From a virus, in IMG/VR virus record IMGVR_UViG_3300010885_011634, positions 27,264 through 91,263 of that record: a stretch of DNA of 64,000 nucleotides; one strand, written 5' to 3'. Position 1 is the first letter of the stretch. Every line of letters begins with the position of its first letter. A program made the position numbers and the translations under genes. Shown piece by piece: positions 52,401-61,700 of the stretch. The notes under the pieces are model-generated. The model made no database searches. It saw only the letters and a program-made list of their open reading frames with translations, and had not been told where the DNA came from.

Positions 52401-55048
52401 CCGTAGTCTCCGTATGAACTGTTTCCGTTTGTAGCACGAATAATACCACCGGCTTCGGCAAACATACCAATTTGTGCATAGTATGTAAAGACTGAAACTA
52501 ATTCAACTCTACCGTTATTTGTTACCCATGCACCAATACCGTCGCTGATAACTTGTGTAAAGTCGTTTGATACGATAGATTTGTTACCGCCGTTGTGTAA
52601 TGACCCATCAATTTTTTGTCCTACGCAGTTTTCACCAAACGTTGTTACGTTTTGTACATAACAAGATCTTGTGCTAATCCATACACGCTCATCGTCGGGG
52701 CCCCAACCTGGGTCTAATGATACAAATGCACCACCGGTAGGTCGGCGATACAATTCATTTACGGCAGGCGGATTTAATTGTCCTGTTAATCCTTTTAATG
52801 ACATGTTTCTTATGCCTGTTGCATTTCTTACATAGAACATGTCCTCGGTCTCAGAACCTAATACTGCATTTCTATAATATCTAGCAGCCATTAGTGATTT
52901 GTAATTGCCGGTATACTGAATATCATATATCCATGCATCAATAAATGCTTTAATATCTCGCTTGCACGATTCAGCATCAAACGTGTATGTAGGATATGTA
53001 AAGGATGTGTATGCTGCTGCTTCTGCTGCTAAAAATTCTTTGTTTGCTGCTAGTAACTCAGCAGTATCTAGATATGCTTTAGTAGTTACTGCTGTATTGC
53101 TACCAGTCATTGTTGGATCGGAACCTGAACTTCCAACATAGAAATTAATATAGCTAATAATATTACTAATCAATGTTTGAATTTCTGTAATTACCATCGA
53201 TGATGTAGTTAAAAGATACGGACTATCAATATAATAATCGAATATCTGTTCGCCTGTTACCTCATCAAATTGCGGAGGGGTAAAACCAACTCCTACTTGT
53301 CTTATAACTGTAGTTGGTGCAGGTTCCAATGTGTTGCCAACTGTTGGAGTAACTGCAATACCGTTTAGTACGTTTGATATAATTGCACTAATTCTGTTTA
53401 GTGCTGCAATTGAATATGTATAATCTACTGCTAATGCATCAATGGCTGGTTTTGGTCTAACTGTAACTGCTCTAAGTTCTTCGCCACGAAGAGCTACTCC
53501 TGCTGGAACAATAATAGGCAATACTTCTTCGTAGAGGCCGGTACCTACTTTAATTGTAGTTCGAACTCCAGTATCACCAAGTGCTTCAACACGTTCACAA
53601 GCGTAACGGATAGTTCTCCAAGGTTTGAAAGGGTTAATACCTCGATCTGGATCAGTGTCATCGTCTAGCGCAATTGAATCATCTGCACTAACATAACGAA
53701 CTTGATCAACATTACCCCAAACTTTATAATATACACTGCCATTTTCATCAATAGATACAATCTGATCAGCTGTTCCTAATGATACATTGGTTGGACCAAA
53801 TGTACTGCCGTCGCCTACAAGTGTTCTTGATAAATCGTAAGTTAATAAATCTCCGCGAGATACTAGACCAAATCGTGCTCCAACCGATAATACTAAATCC
53901 CAATAAAAGAATCCCGATCCACCATCTAGTGATGGAAAATTTTCACCGCTAGCGATGTGTTCTACATTACATCTCCAAGTCTCGCCTCGATAAACTACCA
54001 AGTCACCTACTGAATATGTAGTTTCGTTAGTCCAACTATTTTTCCATTCGTCCCCAGAAACAACTATTTCCCAGTTACTAGCATCAAGATAGTCAGTTGA
54101 ACTGCCATCTGATGCTGCATCTGCTAGTGCCACATACAGATATCCGCCTCTACGTACTAGGTCGCCTGTTTTATAAACTTGATCAGCTTGCCATACACCT
54201 CTAAGGTTAATAGCTTTGGTTAATAAATTCCAGTGTGCAGCACCTGCACCGATATCAGCAGGAGCATCGCCAACGTTATTTGAACGACTAACATAAATGT
54301 CGCCGCCATATTTAACAACATCACCAATTGCGTATTGAGTTGTTACGTCCCATTCTTGATGGAAGTTAAATCCTGGGAATTCTGTTTCCCAATTATTATT
54401 GTCAAGGGCATATATTGCATAATGCCCTGTTGTACATCTTAATATGCTGCCGCCATATTGGATTAAATCGTTTTCGCGATATCTAACACCATCGGTCCAA
54501 GGGCCTACATATTCAATGCCGTCGTATACTATAGCCCAATTGGATTGAACAATTTCTAATCCATCGGTTAATGTAGATGATGTGTGTTCTACTATACAAC
54601 GATATATAATACCATTGTATTTTACAATATCTCCAATGCCGTATCGAGTAGATATTGTCCAGTCGTATGTCCAATTGTATATTGATGTATATACTGTCCA
54701 TTTAGTATCGTTAGCAGCAAACGTAGTCGATGAAGTATGACTGATTACACATAGATACAATACTCCGCCATAATTTACAACATCGCCTGGTCCGTATAAT
54801 GTTGGTTGAGTCCACTCTCCTTTGAAAGCATAGCCATCGGTCATTTTGAACCATGCTGGTGATGGTGCTGAATCTGTTGGAGTTGCTAAGAAAGTTTGAT
54901 CTTCTGCAAAGGTAGTTGCGGTGTGCTGACGTTGGCAGATCCATGTGGCTCCACCATATCTTATTACATCATCTTTGACATACAGTGTAGAACTAGTCCA
55001 ATTGTTCTTCCACGTATATCTAATTCTACTGATCTTAAATTCTGCCAT
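49454..55048 (-). CDS. Giant fibre protein, shorter paralogue, 1864 aa
   Basis: Same domain order as the 2559-aa protein. Seven N-terminal W-x-Y-GGD repeats are visible (WTSSTLYVKDDVIRYGG, WTISTRYGIGDIVKYNG and others), then a pectate-lyase-like segment (KPWRTIRYACERVEALGDTG, IIVPAGVALRGEE), one helical RDIKAFIDAWIYDIQYTG module, the common NDFTQVISDGIGAWVTNNGR block, Asp-boxes (SSDGITWY, SYDGIVWT) and the end segment TQKAIKAYLQNRLNVGG. It lacks the three extra helical modules, which explains the length difference. It likely assembles with the longer protein. Confidence 0.8.
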   Translation of the reverse strand: MAEFKISRIRYTWKNNWTSSTLYVKDDVIRYGGATWICQRQHTATTFAEDQTFLATPTDSAPSPAWFKMTDGYAFKGEWTQPTLYGPGDVVNYGGVLYLCVISHTSSTTFAANDTKWTVYTSIYNWTYDWTISTRYGIGDIVKYNGIIYRCIVEHTSSTLTDGLEIVQSNWAIVYDGIEYVGPWTDGVRYRENDLIQYGGSILRCTTGHYAIYALDNNNWETEFPGFNFHQEWDVTTQYAIGDVVKYGGDIYVSRSNNVGDAPADIGAGAAHWNLLTKAINLRGVWQADQVYKTGDLVRRGGYLYVALADAASDGSSTDYLDASNWEIVVSGDEWKNSWTNETTYSVGDLVVYRGETWRCNVEHIASGENFPSLDGGSGFFYWDLVLSVGARFGLVSRGDLLTYDLSRTLVGDGSTFGPTNVSLGTADQIVSIDENGSVYYKVWGNVDQVRYVSADDSIALDDDTDPDRGINPFKPWRTIRYACERVEALGDTGVRTTIKVGTGLYEEVLPIIVPAGVALRGEELRAVTVRPKPAIDALAVDYTYSIAALNRISAIISNVLNGIAVTPTVGNTLEPAPTTVIRQVGVGFTPPQFDEVTGEQIFDYYIDSPYLLTTSSMVITEIQTLISNIISYINFYVGSSGSDPTMTGSNTAVTTKAYLDTAELLAANKEFLAAEAAAYTSFTYPTYTFDAESCKRDIKAFIDAWIYDIQYTGNYKSLMAARYYRNAVLGSETEDMFYVRNATGIRNMSLKGLTGQLNPPAVNELYRRPTGGAFVSLDPGWGPDDERVWISTRSCYVQNVTTFGENCVGQKIDGSLHNGGNKSIVSNDFTQVISDGIGAWVTNNGRVELVSVFTYYAQIGMFAEAGGIIRATNGNSSYGDYGALADGNDPAETPKYAYVNNRTTQATILSAFAGEVNDEVLLLEFGNAGQEYTTADYTFIGSGTGATVIQEETRDQAVFELQVRNPPTSPGGFPGGGGYSLIGNNVQTGDATTVTLATSNENTEAELLGLRVIITSGDGTGQYGYLTAYNPLTKVANISRESDGQPGWDHVVSGTPAVSYMTTNATYRFEPRITFAEPPFVAADSTLTVSTTWANVCYGETTTTYAGITSTIGSGTTVDVVPFAATWNVTKTGRTYTVTLVEGGAGYADEQTVTIDGSSVGGVSIEHDITITIKSVSNDSTNSILTFEYDGVAQSGKFVITPSTGTSAVASADGDTWEDVVMPVAGNWKCLAAGGNNFVAIQYGSRVAASSSDGITWYERTMPSLRAWNAVTYGDGIFVAVSGNLNSAAFSTNAVSWSASTLPTAGDSTINEWVAITYGKDKFVAIANSSNVAAVGTYTGSSITWSATIMDVISDSSQKDWVGVAYGNQRFVSVSSTGDVGYSFDGMTWYPAVMPTQDGSTAHAWRAIKYGQGVFFAVGDTGVRDVGNDPSTGPTTFAATSYDGIVWTNRELSEPLSWTAVAFGTPDVTLGDSTASNSRPTWIAVSSDLTNKACKVFTGAKTLGRAIVSAGRIQSVRIWEPGSGYIYGPPSYTIIDPNNTSDAYIKPRTGNGVLAQPSWVARGNNYKTSSTQVTVMGDGYADAIPVAQFVTISGLETLPGPGTQFRFRGETGYFTVATIERDSTQGDGTFTAVFRIGPYLSSDYDLEHGSAVEIRQRYSQVRITGHDFLDVGSGNFEETNYPALYATEATYFSSPENEIVESNGGRVFYTSTDQSGNFRTGELFAVEQATGTVTISADFFDLQGLTELALGGVRLGGSGAVIREFSTDPLFTADSNNVVPTQKAIKAYLQNRLNVGGSDLLTASFIAGTVKVGPNLIINTADLYVTIPVLANFSGLSSTGQPVNISGSILAQNMFYKSFSSKR

Positions 55049-55060
55049 AATTTATTCCAA

Positions 55061-55426
55061 TTAACTTGAATGTCCGGTTGGGTATGCGTAAGATTGATTA
55101 ATTCGTTGAGTCAACACTCCCTGATCATCTACATAATATAGTATGCTTCGATTGTCCCATCTATATTGTGTCCAATACAAATTATCATATTCTATTTCGT
55201 GTTCTACTGTTATGCCTTCAAAATAATCAACACCAGGTTCAAAATCCTCAAAATTTTCTGCAGGATCTCCTGGTATATTTAATTGAATGCTGTCTTTATC
55301 TTTTAACTGATCGCTTCTGAGTAAAAATAATTCACCATCTTCATTTCTACGTATGAAATAAAGATATCTAGGTGAATCGCCTAGTGCTTCGTCTGGACTT
55401 TGTCCTAAATAGTATGTACTTGGCAT
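55061..55426 (-). CDS. Small virion-type protein, 121 aa, unknown
   Basis: Begins MPSTYYLGQSPDEALGDSPR and continues YLYFIRRNEDGELFLLRSDQ, then a strongly acidic middle (DFEPGVDYFEGITVEHEIEY) and an aromatic end (QSYAYPTGHSS). Preceded by AAGGAGC and nine bases from the next gene. Short acidic/aromatic proteins like this occur among marine T4-like fibre genes, but no function can be read. Confidence 0.6.
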   Translation of the reverse strand: MPSTYYLGQSPDEALGDSPRYLYFIRRNEDGELFLLRSDQLKDKDSIQLNIPGDPAENFEDFEPGVDYFEGITVEHEIEYDNLYWTQYRWDNRSILYYVDDQGVLTQRINQSYAYPTGHSS

Positions 55427-55435
55427 ATTCGCTCC

Positions 55436-55768
55436 TTATGAAATCTCAACATAGCTTACTGTTACATCGACACTGTCTTCAGTATCACTTTCAATTCTTA
55501 TTCCCGATGTTGCTGGCAAAATTAATTTTTCACCTTGTGTAATTACCTTTACTGTACTGTTGGGCGGAATAACAATCCCTCGAGCATAGGTAGCTTGTGT
55601 AGAGTTTTCATCTATCACATACATGTTTACTACTGCTGTATCGTAGTCTGTAATGTTAGCAATGTTGCAGCCAATAACAGTAGCACGAACTCCCTCGTTG
55701 ATCTGTAATACGTCTACAGGCGTAGTTCCTACTGATGTTGTTACTGCGTGTCTAAATAAGGTTGGCAT
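55436..55768 (-). CDS. Small virion beta protein, 110 aa
   Basis: Beta-strand-rich: VDVLQINEGVRATVIGCNIA, AVVNMYVIDENSTQATYARG, IVIPPNSTVKVITQGEKLIL. Its strand order and length resemble the 106-aa protein at 41380-41700, so I infer a common origin. The gene sits between two fibre genes and has a GAGA-type ribosome site. Likely a fibre-attached or neck-accessory component. Confidence 0.62.
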   Translation of the reverse strand: MPTLFRHAVTTSVGTTPVDVLQINEGVRATVIGCNIANITDYDTAVVNMYVIDENSTQATYARGIVIPPNSTVKVITQGEKLILPATSGIRIESDTEDSVDVTVSYVEIS

Positions 55769-55775
55769 TTTTCTC

Positions 55776-56828
55776 TTATCCTAAAGCGATGGCAAAGCCC
55801 GCTGAAATATCGTTAGCTTGAATTTCTGAAACAGCACCTGATGCACCTGCTGGACTGGCCCAAGTTAGCCCATCCCATACTTCAAGAGCTTTGGAATTGG
55901 TATTATATCTTGTCATACCTACAACTGCATAAGTTGTAGGTCGTTGTGCATCACTACCCCTTGGAGGTACAAATCCGTTAGTGCCATCGATCTTAAAATA
56001 CCCAGTACCGCTTTGTACAATTTGTGTTATTTGATTTGAAACAACATTAGTGATAACATTATCTACAATACGGAAATTACCCAATCTAACACCGCCAGCA
56101 CCATTGCCGTCGATGTATAAATCGTATCCTGTAGTTGTGGTAATTTGATTATCACGGAACATCAAGTTGCCAACGTCTAGTGTTGGTACGTTTAATGTAT
56201 CTGCATATACGTTATTAACGTATACTTTACTCCATCTAAAAGATGAAGATCCTAAATCGTAAGTATTATCAGCCTGTGGAATTAAATCACTTTGAATGCT
56301 GGCATTAATAACAATATTATCAGTAAGTGCATCACCAATAGTTATATTACCACCGATAGTTATATTACCGGTGGCGTTAATATTTCCGTCAACTTGTAGA
56401 TTACCAGTAATAGTAGTATTGCCTTCAATAGCTACAATGCCTGTACCGTTAGGATGAAATTCTAAGTTTGAGTTTGAAACAAATGTTGAAATAACATTGC
56501 CAGTGATTCGAATGTCGTCAACGTGTAATATTGTATGGTAAACTACAGGCTCACCTGCAGAAGCAATAAAATTAATAGTAGGCAAATCGCTTTCAATGGT
56601 GTTACCATAGATATGTAAATTATTAATATCTATTTGATTGTCTACTGTGAGGTTTGTTGTACGAGTGGTGCCGTTAACATCTAGATCTGTGGTCGGAGTG
56701 GCTGTGTTCACGCCAATGCGGGAGTTGGTTACATCCAAGTATAAGAGGTCTGTCTCAAAGGCTAAATCCACACCATCTCTGATGAGGTTTGACTTTAAGA
56801 GCGGACCGGAAATTCGACCAATAGCCAT
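55776..56828 (-). CDS. Fibre protein with beta repeats, 350 aa
   Basis: The ATG at 56826-56828 (MAIGRISGPLLKSNLIRDG) was chosen for its GGAGAG ribosome site and because its paralogue has ALGRISGKLLSADLLRNG at the same place. The body is a series of beta repeats (NGTTRTTNLTVDNQIDINNL, GNLQVDGNINATGNITIGG), typical of phage trimeric fibres. It ends with RPTTYAVVGMTRYNTNSK and a DGLTWAS motif, suggesting a carbohydrate-facing head. The paralogue is at 56951-58171. Confidence 0.72.
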   Translation of the reverse strand: MAIGRISGPLLKSNLIRDGVDLAFETDLLYLDVTNSRIGVNTATPTTDLDVNGTTRTTNLTVDNQIDINNLHIYGNTIESDLPTINFIASAGEPVVYHTILHVDDIRITGNVISTFVSNSNLEFHPNGTGIVAIEGNTTITGNLQVDGNINATGNITIGGNITIGDALTDNIVINASIQSDLIPQADNTYDLGSSSFRWSKVYVNNVYADTLNVPTLDVGNLMFRDNQITTTTGYDLYIDGNGAGGVRLGNFRIVDNVITNVVSNQITQIVQSGTGYFKIDGTNGFVPPRGSDAQRPTTYAVVGMTRYNTNSKALEVWDGLTWASPAGASGAVSEIQANDISAGFAIALG

Positions 56829-56930
56829 ATGCTCTCCATTTACCACCGAATCTCACGGATATAACCACCTTACATAGCGGGTTTTCGCTGTTGAGTATCG
56901 TAAAAACTTGGTCAGTTCTTACAGTAATAG

Positions 56931-56938
56931 TATTTATG
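56931..56938 (-). promoter_or_regulatory. Late promoter CATAAATA, about 100 nt before the ATG
   Basis: CATAAATA on the minus strand, 102 bases ahead of the ATG at 56826-56828. The 122-base gap (56829-56950) holds no gene, so this is an unusually long late leader, in contrast to the 4-5 nt sites elsewhere. Confidence 0.5.
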
Positions 56939-56950
56939 TCTATTGGAAAT

Positions 56951-58171
56951 TTAGCCCAGGATGGCGCTGTAGATAAACCCTAGATCTTCCATCAAGCGTG
57001 TGGTAACAATTTCACCACCACCTGTGGATAGTTGCCATACACTACCGTCCCAACTTTCTAAATATTGATCTAGTGGAACTGTGGTATTCCAGCGGGTTTC
57101 ACCTAGTTCAGGACTAGCCCTGCGAGCAGAACTTGGGCCATTTGGAATAATAAAAGCAGTTGTTTCCATAAAGCGAGTATAGCCTATGCCAGTTGATGCA
57201 AGAGTAAATGCAGTATTATTAAGGTTTGTGATGTCGCTGTTTTGCCATTTGGTACTTTCTATATAGACTATACCGGTGTCGGGATTTAGCAAGACATCCG
57301 AATTACTTTGTGTTGCTGAAATTTTATTAGCTAGTCCGTCGAGATTTAATTCAGTACTGACTATTGTATTGTTAGGCAGCATGGTGCCTACTTGTGTTAG
57401 ATTTGGAACATGCATTTCACTCCAGCGTCGTGGGCTAGAATCGTTGGCTTGCTGTCCTAGATCATACGCATTGTCTACCCCAGGTATAATACTTTGTGTA
57501 AAATCTGTATTAACTGTAACAGTATCTAATTGTTGATCACCTATTGTAATTGTACTAGAAGATGATAAATTTCCGTCAACAACAATATTACCCTTAGCCG
57601 TACCCTGTACTGTTAGATTGTTATGAATTCGAGTGTTTGCTTCGAATACTACTCGCCCAGTTCCGTTAGGATCTAAATTAATATCTCTATTCCCAATACT
57701 GCTTATTACATTATTATCTAGTACCAGATAATCACTGAGTATTCTATCATAAGGAATAATAGCATTAATATCTGTAGATTTAATTTCAATAGGGCCAGTA
57801 ATTGACCCAATAGTTCCACTGGCATTAAAAGTTAAATTAACTATGTTAGCTTGATTAGTAACATTTAATATGTTTGTGGATACATTATCGTTAATGTCAA
57901 GATCGTAGACTGGCAAGCTACCGCTAGCACGAGTTAATGTAGCTGGTAAAGTACGTTTGCCTTCTACACCTAACCTCATGTTGGTAACATCTAGATATAG
58001 TAAATCAGGATCTGACCCACCGTTCCTAAATGTTAAATCAGTGCCGTTTCTTAATAAATCAGCGGATAGTAGTTTACCACTAATGCGGCCAAGAGCAGCT
58101 ACATAGTTATTTTCACTACCTTCCGAACTGGACCCAAAAAGCCCGTCATCACCACCTAATACTCCGCTCAT
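56951..58171 (-). CDS. Fibre protein with beta repeats, paralogue, 406 aa
   Basis: A Gly/Ser-rich head (MSGVLGGDDGLFGSSSEGSE) precedes the shared ALGRISGKLLSADLLRNG, then DLLYLDVTNMRLGVEGKRTL and beta repeats (VTNQANIVNLTFNASGTIGS). The C-terminal half has GETRWNTTVPLDQYLESWDG, matching GMTRYNTNSKALEVWDG in the paralogue. So the two genes share a common scaffold with a variable interior. It starts after AGGATTACATT, with a late octamer 24 bases upstream of the ATG. Confidence 0.72.
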   Translation of the reverse strand: MSGVLGGDDGLFGSSSEGSENNYVAALGRISGKLLSADLLRNGTDLTFRNGGSDPDLLYLDVTNMRLGVEGKRTLPATLTRASGSLPVYDLDINDNVSTNILNVTNQANIVNLTFNASGTIGSITGPIEIKSTDINAIIPYDRILSDYLVLDNNVISSIGNRDINLDPNGTGRVVFEANTRIHNNLTVQGTAKGNIVVDGNLSSSSTITIGDQQLDTVTVNTDFTQSIIPGVDNAYDLGQQANDSSPRRWSEMHVPNLTQVGTMLPNNTIVSTELNLDGLANKISATQSNSDVLLNPDTGIVYIESTKWQNSDITNLNNTAFTLASTGIGYTRFMETTAFIIPNGPSSARRASPELGETRWNTTVPLDQYLESWDGSVWQLSTGGGEIVTTRLMEDLGFIYSAILG

Positions 58172-58195
58172 AATGTAATCCTACAGTTGTTGATA

Positions 58196-58203
58196 TATTT
58201 AGC
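58196..58203 (-). promoter_or_regulatory. Late promoter GCTAAATA upstream of the 406-aa fibre gene
   Basis: GCTAAATA is 24 bases before the ATG at 58169-58171; the leader contains TAGGAT as ribosome site. Confidence 0.55.
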
Positions 58204-58238
58204 GGGTTTTGGATTTACTATAAATGCCACCTGTTAAA

Positions 58239-58727
58239 CTACCCACCTATTAAATTTATTATTTGTGTTTGTACCGTTACATCTTTAATACCTAGATGTA
58301 CATTTTTTGCCCAGGCAAAGTTGGTTAACCAAGTGCCCATATATAAATCATCTACTGCGGCCCAGTGAGTAATTTCAGGATGCTGCGCTAGCCAGGTGGA
58401 TATTTCAGTTGCTCTTTGTTCATGATAAGTGGGTGCTCCAGGTAGCCAGTCTGTATAGGCCAATGGCATTTTTTTAATGCCCTGTTTTTGATAAAACTCA
58501 CACATTCCATCTAAGGTCGCATGCCGTTTCCAATCACTAGAAACAACTATTTCAGCGCCTGTTAGATCTATAATATCATTTAATATATTAACTGCGTCTT
58601 TATCAAAATCATCGAATAACGTTGCATCAGTGAGTTCGTCTCTACTGATCAGGCTCGACTCCGTTCGGATAACAGGCTGCTTGCTTAAAGAAAGAACACC
58701 ATAATGATCTAAGAATAGTACTTTCAC
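58239..58727 (-). CDS. HAD-like phosphohydrolase-type protein with GTG start, 162 aa
   Basis: MKVLFLDHYGVLSLSK gives the first HAD motif with its nucleophilic Asp (D7); in most relatives the second Asp follows two residues later (DxDG), but here it is Tyr (DHYG), so phosphate-ester hydrolysis may be impaired or altered. VVSSDWKRH (about 61-69) fits HAD motif II and AAVDDLYMGTWL (about 123-134) gives the acidic motif IV. It resembles the small HAD domains linked with RNA repair. The start is GTG, overlapping the upstream stop as TAGTG (58725-58729). Its place between fibre genes is odd. Confidence 0.7.
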   Translation of the reverse strand: MKVLFLDHYGVLSLSKQPVIRTESSLISRDELTDATLFDDFDKDAVNILNDIIDLTGAEIVVSSDWKRHATLDGMCEFYQKQGIKKMPLAYTDWLPGAPTYHEQRATEISTWLAQHPEITHWAAVDDLYMGTWLTNFAWAKNVHLGIKDVTVQTQIINLIGG

Positions 58728-61700
58728 TATGCTAGATATAATTCCGTTGATGTTTCTGTGGCTAATAACCTAGTTACATACCATTCGATCATTGATAAAT
58801 CATACATCTGTTCTGCTAGACGTAGACCGTAGAAGAATCTGTCTTCAACACCAACAAATTCATCACGGGTGCGTAATGTTCTGCCATCTTTAACAAACTT
58901 CATATCTCTTATAGGATAGATGTTGTTGAATCTACATGATGTTAATATGCTGTCAGAGAATAAGTTCATATAGTAATCTGTAATAACATTATAGTATTCA
59001 ATTGTATCTATAATTACCTGCTTGCTAACTAATGTAATCTCTTCTCCGTATTCATTAACTGTAATGGTTCCGATAGGAGTTGCATCAGTCATTGGGTATG
59101 TAAATTCTCCAGCCTGTTTATTAAAGATACGATGTTGATCAAATGTTCGTAATGTTGTTCCATCGCTGAATGACAGTAGGTTGTACTGTGAGCCTGTTTC
59201 GCCGCGTTTGATCCACACGGCTTTAGTTTCTGCATAACAACCAAGATCAAAGTTCCAACTCAACATTCTGTCAGTGTAGGTGATGTCTTCTATGGCCTTG
59301 TGAGTGCCATCGGCCATTGCGATCATAGTGCCAGCCAATAAACAGATATGAGTGGCTGTAAGATAGTTTGGTGCCGAATATGCTGTTCCGTTGGGTGTCA
59401 CTGCATAAATCTGTGCCCAGTATCTGGTACCGCCACTCAGCCCTGTTATTATCTTGTCCTGTGTCCCAGCAGCGGCGCTGTCTGCAACTGTGGCCGCAGA
59501 CGAAGTGGTGACTGAAGGTAAAAATATGCCTATTTGTGATATTGCCACGCCTGAAGGATTAGTCACTGTAAAATTCACACTGACTGCGCCAACAACACCG
59601 CCAACACTGCTGTTTGAAGAACTGTTTATAACACAAACTGGCAGGCCATAGCCGCCGCCTGGATAGGCTGTAGTTTGAACACTAGCATCCGGGAATGTTA
59701 GATCACCATCTGGGCCAAAAACCCACCCTTTCGGTGTTCCGGCCGCATCAGTTGTGATGTATAATCCCGGAGGTGCTCCGTCGTTGTCAATACTGATCCG
59801 AGTATTATCACCGCCAATGTCGACAGATGCGTTTACACCCAATGTGCCATAACTGTCTATGGTCATACCATTTGGCAATGTTAACTCCCCATCTTCACCA
59901 AACTGCCATCTGCGTAGAGTTGAGTCTGACAGGTTGATGTCAATGTTGATATTGCTGTTGCTCTTGATATCACCTGGAATGGTTAAGCTACCATCTGTGC
60001 CAAACTCCCAAACGTTATTCACAGTATCGGGTGTGGTTATTTGTATCTTACCGTCAACCGTAGTGCGAACATTGTGATCGTCAGTGCCCAAGAAGATGCT
60101 AGTCTCTGTCAAATCACCTGTGGTCAAGTGTAGGTGATAGTCTGGGTAAGTAGGTTCACTGGCATTGATCAATACGGATTCAACACCCAAATTGTCAGGA
60201 TCGTACTGACCGTTGATGGGTGACACACGCACGGTAAATTCATAGTCATCACGGTCTATGAGAATATTAAAGGTGCCATCACCATCACCATCCAATGTCA
60301 CTGTGCCAAAATCTGCGTCGGCCACGCCAAGGCCTTCTGGGTATGTCCACCAGTACAGTGTTTGATTAGCATAAGTGTTTGAACCTTCAATATAGAAAGT
60401 AACAGTATCGCCAACTATAACAATGTTGTCATTGACCCTTAACTGTATATTATTGTTTGCGGTGGTATCAATGAAGCCGGTGCCGCCTTTGATCACCAAC
60501 TTCTGACTGTACACATCTGGCCTTGCTGGTGTAAGTTGTATGGTAGGATTGCTGGTAACAACACCTTCTGTGATAAAGCCACCTTTGGGCAATGTCACAG
60601 CACCAGTTGTTTCTAATACTAGACTCTGACCGCCGTTGAACAATCTAGTCTCATCGCCGCTGCCGTGGTATAGTGTACCAATTAGGTCACTGGTAAGATC
60701 AACTTCCGGATCAAAATCACTTGGGGTGATACTACCGGCATAGTCACTGTCTCCTTTTCCTGCGTCGACCACTGTGATGTCGCTGGCAGTGTTATCCAAT
60801 TCACCGCTAAAACTAGCCTCCACAAATTCATAGTTGCCCGCTAAAAACTCTGTTCCATCTCTGAGAAACTGTGTCACAATAGCGTTAGGTGGAATTTCAG
60901 GAAAATTGTCTAAGTCTCCAAAGCCACCGCCCACTGCCACATAACCGTCTCTCACTGCTAGATTACTGCCGCCTTCGGTGCTAAAGAACGAGTTCCCAGC
61001 AAATGTCATTCCGTCTGTGTTGGTAAGCAATCTCTGCCATTCCAAATCACCAGTCGTGTTGTACTTGGCAACGACCATGTTGACGTTGATGTCAATGGTC
61101 ACTGCTGATAGGTATAGAAAATTGTCCGGACTAACCACAATGCTGGTGGCAAAATTTCCACAGTTGCCTTGTAACGTGCGAGTCCATTGTTTAACACCTA
61201 AACTGTTGAACTTAATTATGATCATGGCTTGTCCGCCAATGTCTTGGTCAAAATTTCCGCAAACGTAGATGTTGCCTTCACTGTCTATGTCAGCATCTGC
61301 CCCGCGACAGTCAAAGTCCACTAAAACTTGTACGGCCTTTTGCCACTGTATTGAGCCTGCGCTGTTATACCTGACCACCAGCATACGATCGTCATAATCA
61401 TTAGCAGCCAGTGTGCCAACTTTGACAACCATGTCGTCCACGCCGTCAACTCCTCCAAACACGCTGCCATTAATTGTGGCAATCACGTTATCTACAGATC
61501 GATTGCCAATTGTATCACTGATGTTGCTGAATGTAGCGACTCCAGCAGTAACGCTAACAGTAAAGTTTACACCATTTGAATAGGCTGTTAAACCGCCGCC
61601 GGTCCAGTTGAGATTGTTGTCAGCGTACAGAGTGGCCACACCATCAACTACACCAAATTGAGCCATCCAACCCACAGTGACCACTTCACCGCTTGGACCA

